Shown here: positions 19,023-27,903 of the stretch, in pieces
Position numbering within the stretch: position 1 is the stretch's first letter
How the letters are laid out: the number at the start of each line of letters is the position of its first letter
Source of the DNA: Escherichia sp. MOD1-EC7003
GTDB lineage: Bacteria; Pseudomonadota; Gammaproteobacteria; Enterobacterales; Enterobacteriaceae
DNA: 55,997 nucleotides
Reading direction: 5' to 3'
NCBI RefSeq assembly: GCF_002965065.1
Contig: NZ_PTRE01000010.1
Location: 1-55,997 of the forward strand
Position numbers and translations under genes: made by a program
Notes under the pieces: generated by a model
The model's database searches: none
What the model saw: only the letters and a program-made list of their open reading frames with translations
What the model was told of the DNA's origin: nothing

Positions 19023-19997
19023 ATGCAGGTCGGACTTACTTCTTCGTCACTTGCCACCGGCGGCGCGCATAGCGCTGCGGTATCGTCGTCAACCGTTGCA
19101 CCTACTCAGTCGGTGCGGCAAAAACTCCCGGCAACGGCGAGTGAATATCCGGCTTCGCCGCTGATTACCACTCGCCCGCAGCGTTACAGCGTGCAGCTTA
19201 ACGACCAGATCACCACCTTGCAGCAGGCAGATCACTATCTCGGGCAACTGGAGCAGCAGTTGCTCGACTATCGTCATAGCCAGCGCAAGGGCGGGCAGGC
19301 GCAAAGTTCAGCGCTGATGCAGATGCTGGACAACCGCATCGCACTTTCCGGCGGTGCGGTGGACCGTCAGTTACAGCCGGTTTTACAGGGCGAAGCGCGG
19401 GTGACCTTTCACTCTCCGGATCTGGCAAATCTCGTACACAATCCCACGCCGGGAACGCGCATGTTCAGCGTCTTTGACGGGCGGCAGACTCAGTTTTCGG
19501 CGGTAATGCTATCTGACGACGCCGCCGGGCAGTATCAGACGCGGCTGACCAACGCTCTGCGCCGCGTAGGCATGCAGGTACATCAGCAAGCGGACGGCAT
19601 CAGTTTCTCCACCACCGAAAAACAGTGGCCTGACATCGAACGCACCTTAAGCGTGCGCACCGATGGCGATAAGTCGGCGTTTATGCCGCTGAAAACGTTT
19701 GCTGAACCGTCACAGGCCGAGCGTTTAGCGCAAAGTTTGCAACAGGGTGGGGTGGGGATTTCTCAAATGTTAGAAAACATTAATCAGCAGCGCGCACAGA
19801 TGGCGGTGCAGCAAGAAAAAGCGCGGCAGTTGATCGATGGCATGTCCCGCTTCCCACAAACAGAAAACGCCGTACAGGCGTCGGAAAATCTCGGCGGCGT
19901 GCTCGACAGCGCCAATCATAACTATCAGGTTTTATTGCAGGCGGTAAATGGTCAGGCGCGAATTTCCAGCCAGACGGTGAGGAGTTTATTGGGGTAA
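19023..19997 (+). CDS. lafW: LafW, putative lateral flagellar hook-associated protein
   Basis: A 324-residue protein without signal peptide, 16 bases after lfgL and in the same operon. Position and length fit lafW of enteric Flag-2 loci, described as a putative hook-associated protein. The sequence is rich in glutamine and polar residues, with helical segments LNDQITTLQQADHYLGQLEQ and QRAQMAVQQEKARQLIDGMS. I see no motif that gives a function. The name rests mainly on gene order. Confidence 0.7.
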   Translation: MQVGLTSSSLATGGAHSAAVSSSTVAPTQSVRQKLPATASEYPASPLITTRPQRYSVQLNDQITTLQQADHYLGQLEQQLLDYRHSQRKGGQAQSSALMQMLDNRIALSGGAVDRQLQPVLQGEARVTFHSPDLANLVHNPTPGTRMFSVFDGRQTQFSAVMLSDDAAGQYQTRLTNALRRVGMQVHQQADGISFSTTEKQWPDIERTLSVRTDGDKSAFMPLKTFAEPSQAERLAQSLQQGGVGISQMLENINQQRAQMAVQQEKARQLIDGMSRFPQTENAVQASENLGGVLDSANHNYQVLLQAVNGQARISSQTVRSLLG

Positions 19998-20002
19998 TTA
20001 TT

Positions 20003-20041
20003 TGTGGCCGGATAAGACGCGTGTAGCGTCGCATCCGGCAT
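20003..20041. repeat. REP between lafW and lafZ
   Basis: TGGCCGGATAAGACGCG and GTCGCATCCGGCA form one REP palindrome between the convergent genes lafW and lafZ. It may act as a bidirectional transcript end. Confidence 0.8.
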
Positions 20042-20054
20042 TTATTAGCATTCG

Positions 20055-20906
20055 TCAGCATTTCTGCACCGTATTTAACAACTTCTCCAAATTCTGATAC
20101 ATCGCGCTATTGATATCACTATTCTGCCAACCTTCCATATTAAAGGTTAATTGCCAGCTGCCGTTGCACTGGTTGCGCAGAACAATATCACTTTCCAGTC
20201 GGTTGCGAACATATTTATAATAGGCTGTCATTGTCATATTATGCGCTGACAATAAGTTATCAAGTTTGTCTTTTTCTGGTGCGAGAGTTTGTGAAAGTAA
20301 CGGTGCTGAATTATTTCCCTCACCAGATGTGAGATGAAATATTTTTATTCGGGGACTATTTATTGTCTCGTTTACCAGTTGCGGTACATCAGGCGTGTTT
20401 TTACAGAGATGCCATCCCACGGCACTGCCCACCAATACGATGGCAGTCAACATCGCTACCCCCATCATTTTTTTATTTTTTTTGCGAACTGGCGTCAGCG
20501 GTGCTGTGAGCGATATGTCTTGTGAAATGTTGGTGAGCACTGCTTGTGGTGCGGTAGTTATTATTATCGTTTCACCGGGGAGCGATACTGGCAGCGATAC
20601 ATATTCTTTACAGCACAAATAACCTTTTTTCGGGATGGTTTTAATAATATTCTGTTGCTTGCCATCATCATCAATGGCTATGCGCAGGGCATGAATTGCC
20701 GTTGGCAGGCTGTTGCCACCAACAATACGGTTTTTCCATACTTCGGCACATAAATAAGATCGCGATAAAACAGTATCGGCATTTTTTGCTAATGTTTCCA
20801 GCAAAATAAAATGGTATTCGCCGAAGCGACGTGTTTCACCCGTTTCACAATGAATTAAGGCATTCAGCGACGGGTCCATCCGCCAGTTGTTGACAATGAT
20901 ACTCAT
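20055..20906 (-). CDS. lafZ: LafZ, ToxR-like membrane-anchored transcriptional regulator
   Basis: A 283-residue regulator. Residues about 1-105 form a winged-helix OmpR/ToxR-type DNA-binding domain (FGEYHFILLETLAKNADTVL, then AEVWKNRIVGGNSLPTAIHA, then IIKTIPKKGYLC). One transmembrane helix follows near residues 160-180 (MMGVAMLTAIVLVGSAVGW) and then a periplasmic C-terminal domain. The start at 20906 is preferred to 20957 because MSIIVNNWRMDP is the usual ToxR/CadC-type start. It is divergent from lafA and could link an envelope or external signal to flagellin expression. That target is inference from position. Confidence 0.78.
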   Translation of the reverse strand: MSIIVNNWRMDPSLNALIHCETGETRRFGEYHFILLETLAKNADTVLSRSYLCAEVWKNRIVGGNSLPTAIHALRIAIDDDGKQQNIIKTIPKKGYLCCKEYVSLPVSLPGETIIITTAPQAVLTNISQDISLTAPLTPVRKKNKKMMGVAMLTAIVLVGSAVGWHLCKNTPDVPQLVNETINSPRIKIFHLTSGEGNNSAPLLSQTLAPEKDKLDNLLSAHNMTMTAYYKYVRNRLESDIVLRNQCNGSWQLTFNMEGWQNSDINSAMYQNLEKLLNTVQKC

Positions 20907-20957
20907 GGTTGGTTTTGCCTTTATTATAGATAAGTGCTGGCTGATATTATGCTGCAT

Positions 20958-21389
20958 TAATCAACGTATTGTACGTCCTTGAAAATAATGTCTTCTGCGT
21001 GATAATTAATATTCTATGGTAATGGGATTATTCTTAATGATTGTGTGGTATGAAATGTAACTAAATGACTGGCTGGTCACAATGCTAAAATGTGTACCAT
21101 TTGCAACGCAATGTAAATTTTGGCATCAGAGCATTGAATGGAAAACGATTTTATCATGGGTTATTTTAATGATTTCAAGTAGTTGATGAAGACATACTTT
21201 GATACCTGGTCATATGGCAGATATTGCTAATAATCTTTTTATCTGAATTAAAATCCTGCCGTTTTTAACAAAAAATGGCATCAAAGAAAGGATGTGGAAA
21301 GTTTTTTATCAATGATTTTAAGTTTGCTCGCTGGCTGTCGTTTTTACAGGGTATCGAAACGAAAACGATGAATCTCAAGGAGCAATACC
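20958..21389. promoter_or_regulatory. AT-rich lafZ-lafA intergenic control region
   Basis: About 430 bases of AT-rich sequence between divergent lafZ and lafA. No credible gene. lafA should be driven by LafS (sigma-28 type), but I find no good match to the enteric TAAAGTTT-N11-GCCGATAA form. TTTTAAGTTTGCTCGCTGGC upstream of lafA is only a partial resemblance. No GG-N10-GC sigma-54 match of good quality is seen. Confidence 0.4.
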
Positions 21390-22304
21390 ATGTTATCTAT
21401 TAACACCAATAACGCCTCAATGGCCGCCGTTAATGCAATCAACAAAAGCAACTCATCTCTGTCTACCTCTATGGAACGTCTGGCAACGGGTAACCGGATT
21501 AACTCTTCTGCTGATGACGCCGCAGGCAAACAAATTGCTAACCGCTTAACTGCCCAGTCCAGCGGCATGGGCGTGGCGCTGAGCAACATTAATGACGCAA
21601 CTGCGATGCTGCAAACCGCTGACAGCATGTTCGACGAAATGTCTGACGTACTGGGTCGTATGAAAGACCTCTCTACCCAGGCCGCGAACGGCACTTACAG
21701 CGACGACGACCTGCAGGCGATGCAGGATGAATACGACGAACTGGGTCAACAGATGTCTGACATGCTGCAAAACACCACTTACGGCGGCACCAACCTGTTC
21801 GGTGTTTCCAGCACCAGTAATACCAAGACCGACGGCCTGTTCCAAAGTGCGGTCACCTTTCAGGTGGGGGCAGAATCTTCTGACACGATGACTGTGGATA
21901 TCTCCAGCCAGTTGGATACCCTGGTAACTGACCTTTCTGGTATCAGCACCTCCTTTAGCGCCGACCAGGCAGACACCACCGGCACCGCAGGCGTTTCTGG
22001 CGGTACTGAACTGACGGCGTCTGGCTCCGCTAACCAGATGATCACTGACATCTCCACCGCGATGGATGACGTTTCTAAGATCCAATCCAAACTGGGTGCG
22101 TCTATTAACCGTCTGAACGACACCGCCAATAACCTGACCAGCATGCAGGACAACACAGAAGTGGCGATCGGCAACATTATGGATACTGATTACGCGACAG
22201 AAGCGTCCAACATGACCAAACAGCAAGTGCTGATGCAGACTGGCATCACCATGCTGAAACAATCCAACAGCATGTCCAGTATGGTTTCCAGCCTGCTGCA
22301 GTAA
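21390..22304 (+). CDS. lafA: lateral flagellin
   Basis: A 304-residue flagellin with conserved D0/D1 ends (MLSINTNNASMAAVNAINKS, then MERLATGNRINSSADDAAGK, and at the C-terminus MTKQQVLMQTGITMLKQSNS). The exposed middle is short, about 100 residues, so the filament subunit is much smaller than E. coli FliC. A strong AAGGAG precedes the ATG. It is transcribed alone, followed by two REP units and a hairpin terminator. Lysine methylation and glycosylation by the enzymes encoded at 1797-5281 are plausible but not shown. Confidence 0.95.
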   Translation: MLSINTNNASMAAVNAINKSNSSLSTSMERLATGNRINSSADDAAGKQIANRLTAQSSGMGVALSNINDATAMLQTADSMFDEMSDVLGRMKDLSTQAANGTYSDDDLQAMQDEYDELGQQMSDMLQNTTYGGTNLFGVSSTSNTKTDGLFQSAVTFQVGAESSDTMTVDISSQLDTLVTDLSGISTSFSADQADTTGTAGVSGGTELTASGSANQMITDISTAMDDVSKIQSKLGASINRLNDTANNLTSMQDNTEVAIGNIMDTDYATEASNMTKQQVLMQTGITMLKQSNSMSSMVSSLLQ

Positions 22305-22312
22305 TAACGGAC

Positions 22313-22535
22313 TTGCCGGATGCGGCGTGAACGCCTTATCCGGCCTACAAAAACATGTAATTTCAATAGATTGCAGAGATTGCGTAGGCCTGATAAGCGT
22401 AGCGCATCAGGCAATTTTGCGTTGTTCTTGCCGGATGCGGCGTGAACGCCTTATCCGGCCTACAAAAACATGCAATTTCAATAGATTGCAGAGATTGTGT
22501 AGGCCTGATAAGCGTAGCGCATCAGGCAATTTTGC
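22313..22535. repeat. two tandem 125-bp BIME units after lafA
   Basis: Units start TTGCCGGATGCGGCGTGAAC at 22313 and 22438. Each continues with CCTTATCCGGCCTACAAAAA, ATTTCAATAGATTGCAGAGA and TAGGCCTGATAAGCGTAGCG. The two copies differ at very few positions. They may protect the abundant flagellin mRNA. Confidence 0.88.
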
Positions 22536-22551
22536 GTTTGCCACCATTCTG

Positions 22552-22582
22552 ACACCGCCTGTGGGCGGTGTTGTGTTTTCTG
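22552..22582 (+). terminator. intrinsic terminator downstream of lafA
   Basis: ACACCGCC-TGTG-GGCGGTGT (22552-22571) is a perfect 8-bp stem followed by TGTGTTTTC. It lies after the BIME copies and before the sigma-54 promoter of lafB, and so separates flagellin from the cap operon. Confidence 0.75.
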
Positions 22583-22660
22583 CGGCAGACACGTTTCCAC
22601 CAAACCGGAAGTGGTATTTCCGTATGTTTCTCAATCTATTGATTATTCACATAAAAATTA

Positions 22661-22678
22661 TTGGCATGTCTTTTGCTA
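22661..22678 (+). promoter_or_regulatory. sigma-54 promoter for the lafB operon
   Basis: TTGGCATGTCTTTTGCTA has the sigma-54 GG-N10-GC core (TGGCAT-N5-TTGC). It lies about 30 bases before the lafB start, the same distance as the lfgB site, so lafBCDEF-lafSTU and lfgB-L probably share LafK-dependent activation. Confidence 0.8.
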
Positions 22679-22708
22679 ATAAATTGATATCGTTACCTGG
22701 AGTCATCA

Positions 22709-23950
22709 ATGATTAACCCAAGAACCATTGCGCAACAAATTGCCTATGCCGATGTGGCGACTCAAGCGGCAAATTTGCAGGAGAAGCAGACTGAGCTGGA
22801 TGCCGAAAGCTCGGGCCTTGATACATTGAGTTCGGCGTTGAGCGATTTTCAAAGCGCCGTTGACGCACTGAACAGCGATACCTCCGGCCCGGTGACCTTT
22901 GCCGCAACCAGTAGCAACGATTCTGCCAGTGTGTCTGCCAACTCTCAGGCACAGCCGGGAAGCTACTCTTTCTACGTAGAGCAATTGGCGCAGGCGCAGC
23001 AGACCACTTTCAATATGGGCGATGACACGTTTTCGGCGACGGGAACCTTCGAACTAACGATGAGTGACGGCACCATGGATATCGATCTGGCGGCGGCTGA
23101 CCAGAACGGTGATGGCGATGGTTATATCGATGCCAGCGAACTGGTAAATGCCATTAACGATTCCGATGATAATCCAGGCGTTTCCGCCGCATTGGTTAAA
23201 ACCGATGGCACGACAACTATCATGTTGACCTCTGACAGCACTGGGGCACAAAGTCAGTTCACCCTCAATGTGACAGGCCATGATGCGGCGAACGACAGCG
23301 ACAGCGCGCCGTTGCCAACTAAGTTAACTACCGCCCAGGATGCGATTATTCATATTGGTAGCGCGACGGGACCCTCCATCACCAACAGCAGCAATACCTT
23401 TGATGATGTGATCCCCGGTGTCAGCATGACCTTTAGCGAAGTCAGCGATTCTGCCGACGATCTCACCACCTTTAACATCAGCGAAGATTCCAGCGCCACC
23501 GAGGACAAAGTGCAGACCTTCGTCGATGCTTATAACTCGCTGATTGATACGGTTGATTCATTAACCACCAGCGGTAGCAACGGCTCCACTGCCGGGGTTT
23601 TTGCCGGTGATGCGGGATTAAGTTCACTGGCTAACCAGCTCGATGATATCGCCCACGCCAGCTACAACGGCGAATCAATTGTCGATTACGGCATTACGCT
23701 CGACTCCAACGGTCACTTGCAGATTGGCTCTGACCAGTTCAACGACGCGATGAAAAGCGACCCCGATGGCCTGACCTCCATTTTCGTTGGCGATAACAGC
23801 ATGGTGGTGCAGATGGACGATCTTATCGACACCTATACCGACTCCAGCAATGGCATCATCACCCTGCGCCAGCAGAACATAGACGACCAGCAGAGCAAGA
23901 TTCAGGACGAGGGCGACCAGCTCACCGAAACCTATAACGCCAACTACTAG
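22709..23950 (+). CDS. lafB: lateral flagellar filament cap FliD-like, ended early by an in-frame amber codon
   Basis: A 413-residue FliD (HAP2) homologue. It has the N-terminal heptad region after INPRTIAQQIAYADVATQAA, mid-protein FliD segments (VIPGVSMTFSEVSDSADDLT, TFVDAYNSLIDTVDSLTTSG) and the C-terminal coiled coil QQNIDDQQSKIQDEGDQLTE. The frame stops at TAG (23948-23950) after YNANY. The same frame then stays open for 24 sensible codons (RYLEEYTN and on to MKVSMAAFA) to TAA at 24023-24025, directly before lafC's ribosome site. CAG to TAG is the simplest explanation. FliD D0 ends contact the filament tip, so loss may weaken capping. Confidence 0.88.
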   Translation: MINPRTIAQQIAYADVATQAANLQEKQTELDAESSGLDTLSSALSDFQSAVDALNSDTSGPVTFAATSSNDSASVSANSQAQPGSYSFYVEQLAQAQQTTFNMGDDTFSATGTFELTMSDGTMDIDLAAADQNGDGDGYIDASELVNAINDSDDNPGVSAALVKTDGTTTIMLTSDSTGAQSQFTLNVTGHDAANDSDSAPLPTKLTTAQDAIIHIGSATGPSITNSSNTFDDVIPGVSMTFSEVSDSADDLTTFNISEDSSATEDKVQTFVDAYNSLIDTVDSLTTSGSNGSTAGVFAGDAGLSSLANQLDDIAHASYNGESIVDYGITLDSNGHLQIGSDQFNDAMKSDPDGLTSIFVGDNSMVVQMDDLIDTYTDSSNGIITLRQQNIDDQQSKIQDEGDQLTETYNANY

Positions 23951-24047
23951 CGTTATCTCGAGGAGTACACCAATACGATAGTTGAGGTTTACACCATGAA
24001 AGTCAGCATGGCGGCATTCGCGTAATTCATAAGGAATCACCTTAACG

Positions 24048-24440
24048 ATGTACGAAGTACAGGACGGCTATTCGCAATATAAAGAGATTGATCTCGCGGC
24101 GCGTACAGCGGCGGCATCGCCTCTGGAACTGGTACTAGTGCTGTTTTCCGGCCTGATGGACGAGCTGGAGCGCGCCAAAAGTCACATCGAAGGGCGGCGT
24201 TTCGAGAAGAAAGCCCAGAGTATCAATAAATGCATCGACATTCTCAATGCGCTCACCAGTTCGCTGGAGTTTGAAACCGGCGGCGAGCTGGTGGTGAACC
24301 TTTCGCGCCTCTATGACCACTGCGTTTACCGTTTGTATGAGGCCAGTGGTGAATTGTCGGCAGAAAAAATCGATGAAGTGATACTGATCTTAAGCAACCT
24401 GCGCGAAGGTTGGGAAGGACTTTCGGGAAAGCTGGGTTAA
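24048..24440 (+). CDS. lafC: lateral flagellin export chaperone FliS-like
   Basis: A 130-residue FliS homologue: YSQYKEIDLAARTAAASPLE, then LVLVLFSGLMDELERAKSHI, and INKCIDILNALTSSLEFETG, all close to FliS helices. FliS binds the C-terminus of newly made flagellin in the cytoplasm, stops premature assembly and brings it to the export gate. AAGGAAT precedes the ATG at 24048. lafD follows after four bases. Confidence 0.92.
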   Translation: MYEVQDGYSQYKEIDLAARTAAASPLELVLVLFSGLMDELERAKSHIEGRRFEKKAQSINKCIDILNALTSSLEFETGGELVVNLSRLYDHCVYRLYEASGELSAEKIDEVILILSNLREGWEGLSGKLG

Positions 24441-24444
24441 GACG

Positions 24445-24756
24445 ATGGAAAAACAACGCAGGCAACTTTTTGTGCTGGTTGAGGCGATGAACGAAACGCT
24501 CGACAAACAACGCTGGCGGCGCCTTCCGGCACTACATCAGCAGTTGATGCGCCAGTTTCACGATTACGCGGCGGTGGAAACCGATACGGCGCAGTTGGAT
24601 GTGGTGAAGGCGCAGTTGTACAGCGCGTTTAATTCCCTGATTAAACGGCGCGAGCAGCGTGCAGATGTGTTAAAGGCGCGTATGGAACAACATCAGCGGC
24701 ATCAGGAAGGTGTGCTCGCCTACTCAATTGTTAATTTACTTTCGGAGAAGTCATGA
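24445..24756 (+). CDS. lafD: LafD, FliT-like export chaperone
   Basis: A 103-residue, highly charged helical protein placed between fliS-like and fliK-like genes, the position of lafD (FliT-like). FliT proteins chaperone the cap protein FliD and can also affect flagellar gene control. The sequence gives only helical character (VEAMNETLDKQRWRRLPALH), since FliT is poorly conserved. The stop overlaps the lafE start (ATGA). Confidence 0.7.
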   Translation: MEKQRRQLFVLVEAMNETLDKQRWRRLPALHQQLMRQFHDYAAVETDTAQLDVVKAQLYSAFNSLIKRREQRADVLKARMEQHQRHQEGVLAYSIVNLLSEKS

Positions 24757-25814
24757 ATCCGGCATTGCTTGCCACGCTCGGAACGCTTGCGGAAACGGCG
24801 TCGTTGAAAGCGGATATTTTACCGCCGGTGAGCGGTGAAAACGCCCCCGTGTTTACTTTGCCGAAAATGGCGGTGGCCGCGGTAGCGGAGCGCGTTCATA
24901 GCGCTAAAACCAGTCAGCAACAGGCGATGCGCCCGCAGGAGAACGATCCGGCGGGGATGCAGGCGCTAATGGCACTGTTACTTCCGCAACCTGCCGCGCT
25001 GCATCAGGACACGCCGCAGCCGCGAAACGTCGCAACATCGCCGGTTATCCAACAATTGACGAAAGCAGGGGCGCAAAACGCGCCGCAACGCCCGCAGCCG
25101 CCGCAGGAACTCACGCCGTTGCCGCCGCAATTGCAGGAACTGGTCAGTCAGTTGCCGCAGGCGAAACCCGAGCAGCAGGTCAGACTGGCGACTTACGCCT
25201 GCGAAGATTTACATGCTATTGCGCCGACGCAGCTACGTACATCAGCACAGCCATCTCGTCCGAAACCTGAACTAACCCGCGTGACCGCACGACCGCAGGT
25301 CGCACGAAAAACGGAAAAAGTAGCAGACAGCGAACCGGTTATGGCGCGTGCGGTGTTGCAGGTTAAGACGCCGGAGCCGATCAGCGATCATCAGGAGATA
25401 ACCGCTAAACCCGTCACGCTCTCGATGGACGAGCTGGGTGAAAAACTGACGACGCTTTTGAAAGATCAGATCCACTTTCAACTCAACAAACAGCAGCAGA
25501 TCTCTACCATCCGTCTTGATCCACCGTCGCTTGGCAAGCTTGAGATCGCCGTACAACTCGACAGCGGCAAACTGATGGTGCATATCGGCGCCAGCCAGGG
25601 CGAAGTTTGTCGCGCGTTGCAGCAGTTTAGCGACGATCTCCGCCAGCATCTGACGGCGCAAAATTTTATGGAGGTGAATGTACAGGTCTCCTCCGAAGGG
25701 CAGTCGCAGCAGCAACAACAGTCGGGCCATCAGCAGGAAGAGGTGAGTGCAGCCTTACTTCTCGATGATGCGCCTCAATTTCAACAGAACGAATCCGTTT
25801 TGATCAAAGTGTAA
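24753..25814 (+). CDS. lafE: LafE, FliK-like hook-length control protein
   Basis: A 353-residue protein with a long Pro/Gln/Ala-rich N-terminal region acting as the ruler and a C-terminal FliK switch domain (residues about 225-320: MDELGEKLTTLLKDQIHFQL, then STIRLDPPSLGKLEIAVQLD and VHIGASQGEVCRALQQFSDD). LDPPxLGxLxV is the FliK signature. It is secreted during hook assembly and switches export from hook to filament substrates. A glutamine run (QSQQQQQSGHQQEE) lies near the C-terminus. Confidence 0.88.
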   Translation: MNPALLATLGTLAETASLKADILPPVSGENAPVFTLPKMAVAAVAERVHSAKTSQQQAMRPQENDPAGMQALMALLLPQPAALHQDTPQPRNVATSPVIQQLTKAGAQNAPQRPQPPQELTPLPPQLQELVSQLPQAKPEQQVRLATYACEDLHAIAPTQLRTSAQPSRPKPELTRVTARPQVARKTEKVADSEPVMARAVLQVKTPEPISDHQEITAKPVTLSMDELGEKLTTLLKDQIHFQLNKQQQISTIRLDPPSLGKLEIAVQLDSGKLMVHIGASQGEVCRALQQFSDDLRQHLTAQNFMEVNVQVSSEGQSQQQQQSGHQQEEVSAALLLDDAPQFQQNESVLIKV

Positions 25815-25821
25815 AGTCAAT

Positions 25822-26289
25822 ATGAAGAAAATCGTGGTGGCGGGCGTGGTCAGCGCCGTTCTGGCGTTGGTGGTGGGTGCCGGAGCTGGATGGGGTGTCT
25901 GGCATCATTATGCCGGAAAAGGAAAACCGACTGCTGCCGCGCAGACGGAAACAGTAGAAACCCTGGATGAAAGCAAAAGCGTGTTTGTGACGTTACCGGA
26001 AACCATCGTCACGCTGCATGACAACAACGGCGCGGACCATTATTTGTCGGCAGAATTAGTGATGGTGGTCGCCAATGACAAAGAAGCGGAAAAAATAAAA
26101 CATCAGGAGCCGCTGTATCAAAGTATTGCAGTTGAATGCCTGACGGAAATGAAATTTGAAGATTTGCGCGGTATGAAAATATCAGCCATCCGCAAACTGA
26201 TTTCTGACGCGTTAAAGAAAGAGCTTCAGCGTCGCAAAATGAGCGCACCGTATAAGGATTTGCTGGTGAAAAAAGTGGTCTTCCAGTAA
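25822..26289 (+). CDS. lafF: LafF, FliL-like basal body protein
   Basis: A 155-residue inner-membrane protein with one N-terminal transmembrane helix (VVAGVVSAVLALVVGAGAGW, residues about 4-23) and a periplasmic FliL domain (VFVTLPETIVTLHDNNGADH, SAELVMVVANDKEAEKIKHQ, and a C-terminal KDLLVKKVVFQ). FliL surrounds the stator and supports torque or stator stability. It follows lafE by 7 bases, and lafS follows it by 7. Confidence 0.88.
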   Translation: MKKIVVAGVVSAVLALVVGAGAGWGVWHHYAGKGKPTAAAQTETVETLDESKSVFVTLPETIVTLHDNNGADHYLSAELVMVVANDKEAEKIKHQEPLYQSIAVECLTEMKFEDLRGMKISAIRKLISDALKKELQRRKMSAPYKDLLVKKVVFQ

Positions 26290-26296
26290 TCACCAG

Positions 26297-27025
26297 ATGG
26301 ATATAGACATGCTACAGGACGTATTCGAGTCAGAAGAATTTGCTGCGGCGCCGGTATTAACCCCGCAGCAGGAGAGCCACTATTTGCAAGCCTATTTACC
26401 GTTGGTGCGTAAAGTGGTGCGGCAACTTGCTCCGCAGTGTAATTGCATTATTGACCGTCAGGATATGGAACAAACGGCGTTAATGGGGCTGCTTAACGCC
26501 ATTCGCCGTTATGGGCTGCCGGACGAAGGTTTTGCGGGCTATGCCGTGCATCGTATTCGCGGTGCGATCCTTGATGAGCTGCGTGCTATTGACTGGCGAC
26601 CGCGCCAGCTGCGGCAGAAATATCATCAGATGAAAGACCTGATTCGCGAAACGCGTAAAAAAATGGGGCACGAGCCGGAATGGTCAGAACTGGCCGCGGA
26701 AGGGATCTCGCATGAAGATTATCTCGAATATCAGCAACTGGAAGGGGCAGAAACGCTCGCCAGCCTTGACGAACTGCTGAACAGCGAGGGGCCTGGCATT
26801 TCGCTTGCTGGCAGGGAACTGGAAGATCAGTTTGTCACTCAGCAAATGTTGCAACACGCGCTTTCACAATTAAGCGAAAAAGAGCAACTGATCCTCTCCA
26901 TGTATTACCAGCATGAGATGAATCTCAAAGAGATTGCGCTGGTATTAGGGTTAACCGAGGCCCGAATTTGTCAACTGAATAAACAGATCGCGCAGAAAAT
27001 TCGTAATTTTGTCTATCCGAATTAA
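26297..27025 (+). CDS. lafS: LafS, lateral flagellar sigma-28 factor
   Basis: A 242-residue FliA-type sigma factor. Region 2 is at residues about 28-100 (LPLVRKVVRQLAPQCNCIID, then DMEQTALMGLLNAIRRYGL, FAGYAVHRIRGAILDELRAI DWRP box). Region 4 ends the protein (EKEQLILSMYYQHEMNLKEI, then LGLTEARICQLNKQ). It should direct late genes such as lafA and be held by LfgM. It is placed within the late operon next to the motor genes, as in other lateral systems. Confidence 0.92.
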   Translation: MDIDMLQDVFESEEFAAAPVLTPQQESHYLQAYLPLVRKVVRQLAPQCNCIIDRQDMEQTALMGLLNAIRRYGLPDEGFAGYAVHRIRGAILDELRAIDWRPRQLRQKYHQMKDLIRETRKKMGHEPEWSELAAEGISHEDYLEYQQLEGAETLASLDELLNSEGPGISLAGRELEDQFVTQQMLQHALSQLSEKEQLILSMYYQHEMNLKEIALVLGLTEARICQLNKQIAQKIRNFVYPN

Positions 27026-27037
27026 AGTGAAGAAATC

Positions 27038-27901
27038 ATGCAAAAAATATTAGGTTTACTGGTGGTGCTTGGCTGCGTATTTGGCGGCTATTTTGAAGCG
27101 GGCGGTCAATTAATTGCCATCTGGCAACCGGCAGAGATGATCATTATTTTGGGGGCAGGTTTTGGGGCGATGATTATTGGTAACCCGAAACATGTTCTGA
27201 AAGAGATAGCCCATCAAATTAAAGGCGTGATCAGTAAAAAACAGCTTGGTCCGGAGTTTCAACGTCAGCTATTAATGTGCCTGTATGAATTGCTTGAGAT
27301 GGTACAAAACGGCGGCCTGCGTATGTTGGATCAACATATCGAGCAGCCGGAAGAGAGCACTATTTTCCAGAAATACCCGCTGGTATTAACTCAGAAGCGG
27401 CTGGTGACTTTTATTGCCGATAACTTTCGCCTGATGGCGATGGGCAAGATTGATGCTCATGAACTGGAAGGCATTCTCGATCAGGAGCTGGACACCGCCG
27501 AAGAGTCGCTGTTAACGCCATCACGCTCGTTGCAACGTACCGCCGAAGCGATGCCGGGATTTGGTATTTGTGCGGCAGTGTTGGGCATCATCATCACCAT
27601 GCAGTCGATTGACGGCTCTATTGCCCTGATTGGCCTGAAAGTCGCGGCGGCGCTGGTGGGGACGTTTTTAGGTGTGTTTATCTGCTATTGCCTGATGGAC
27701 CCGCTCGCCAACGCCATGGAACAACAGGCGCGGGCAGAACATTCTTTGCTGGAATGCGTGCGTACCGTGCTGGTGGCGCAGGCGGGCGGCAAACCGACGC
27801 TGCTGGCGGTGGACGCCGGGCGTAAGCTGCTGCATCTGGCGTCTAAACCGACCTTCGCCAACCTCGACGCGTGGGTGAATGCGATGCTGGAGCAAGAATA
27901 A
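27038..27901 (+). CDS. lafT: LafT, MotA-like stator protein
   Basis: A 287-residue membrane protein with four hydrophobic helices (residues about 3-22, 30-50, 170-190, 200-222). Family motifs include LGAGFGAMIIGNPKHVLKEI, a cytoplasmic loop with charged residues (DQELDTAEES), and EAMPGFGICAAVLGIIITM with the conserved proline of the proton path. With LafU it forms the peptidoglycan-anchored stator. Adjacent lafU starts two bases after its stop. Confidence 0.92.
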   Translation: MQKILGLLVVLGCVFGGYFEAGGQLIAIWQPAEMIIILGAGFGAMIIGNPKHVLKEIAHQIKGVISKKQLGPEFQRQLLMCLYELLEMVQNGGLRMLDQHIEQPEESTIFQKYPLVLTQKRLVTFIADNFRLMAMGKIDAHELEGILDQELDTAEESLLTPSRSLQRTAEAMPGFGICAAVLGIIITMQSIDGSIALIGLKVAAALVGTFLGVFICYCLMDPLANAMEQQARAEHSLLECVRTVLVAQAGGKPTLLAVDAGRKLLHLASKPTFANLDAWVNAMLEQE

Positions 27902-27903
27902 GC

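Noticed and set aside
21240..21389. Sigma-28 promoter for lafA
   Set aside because: Partial matches such as TTTTAAGTTTGC have no correctly spaced GCCGATAA-like -10, so no site is claimed.
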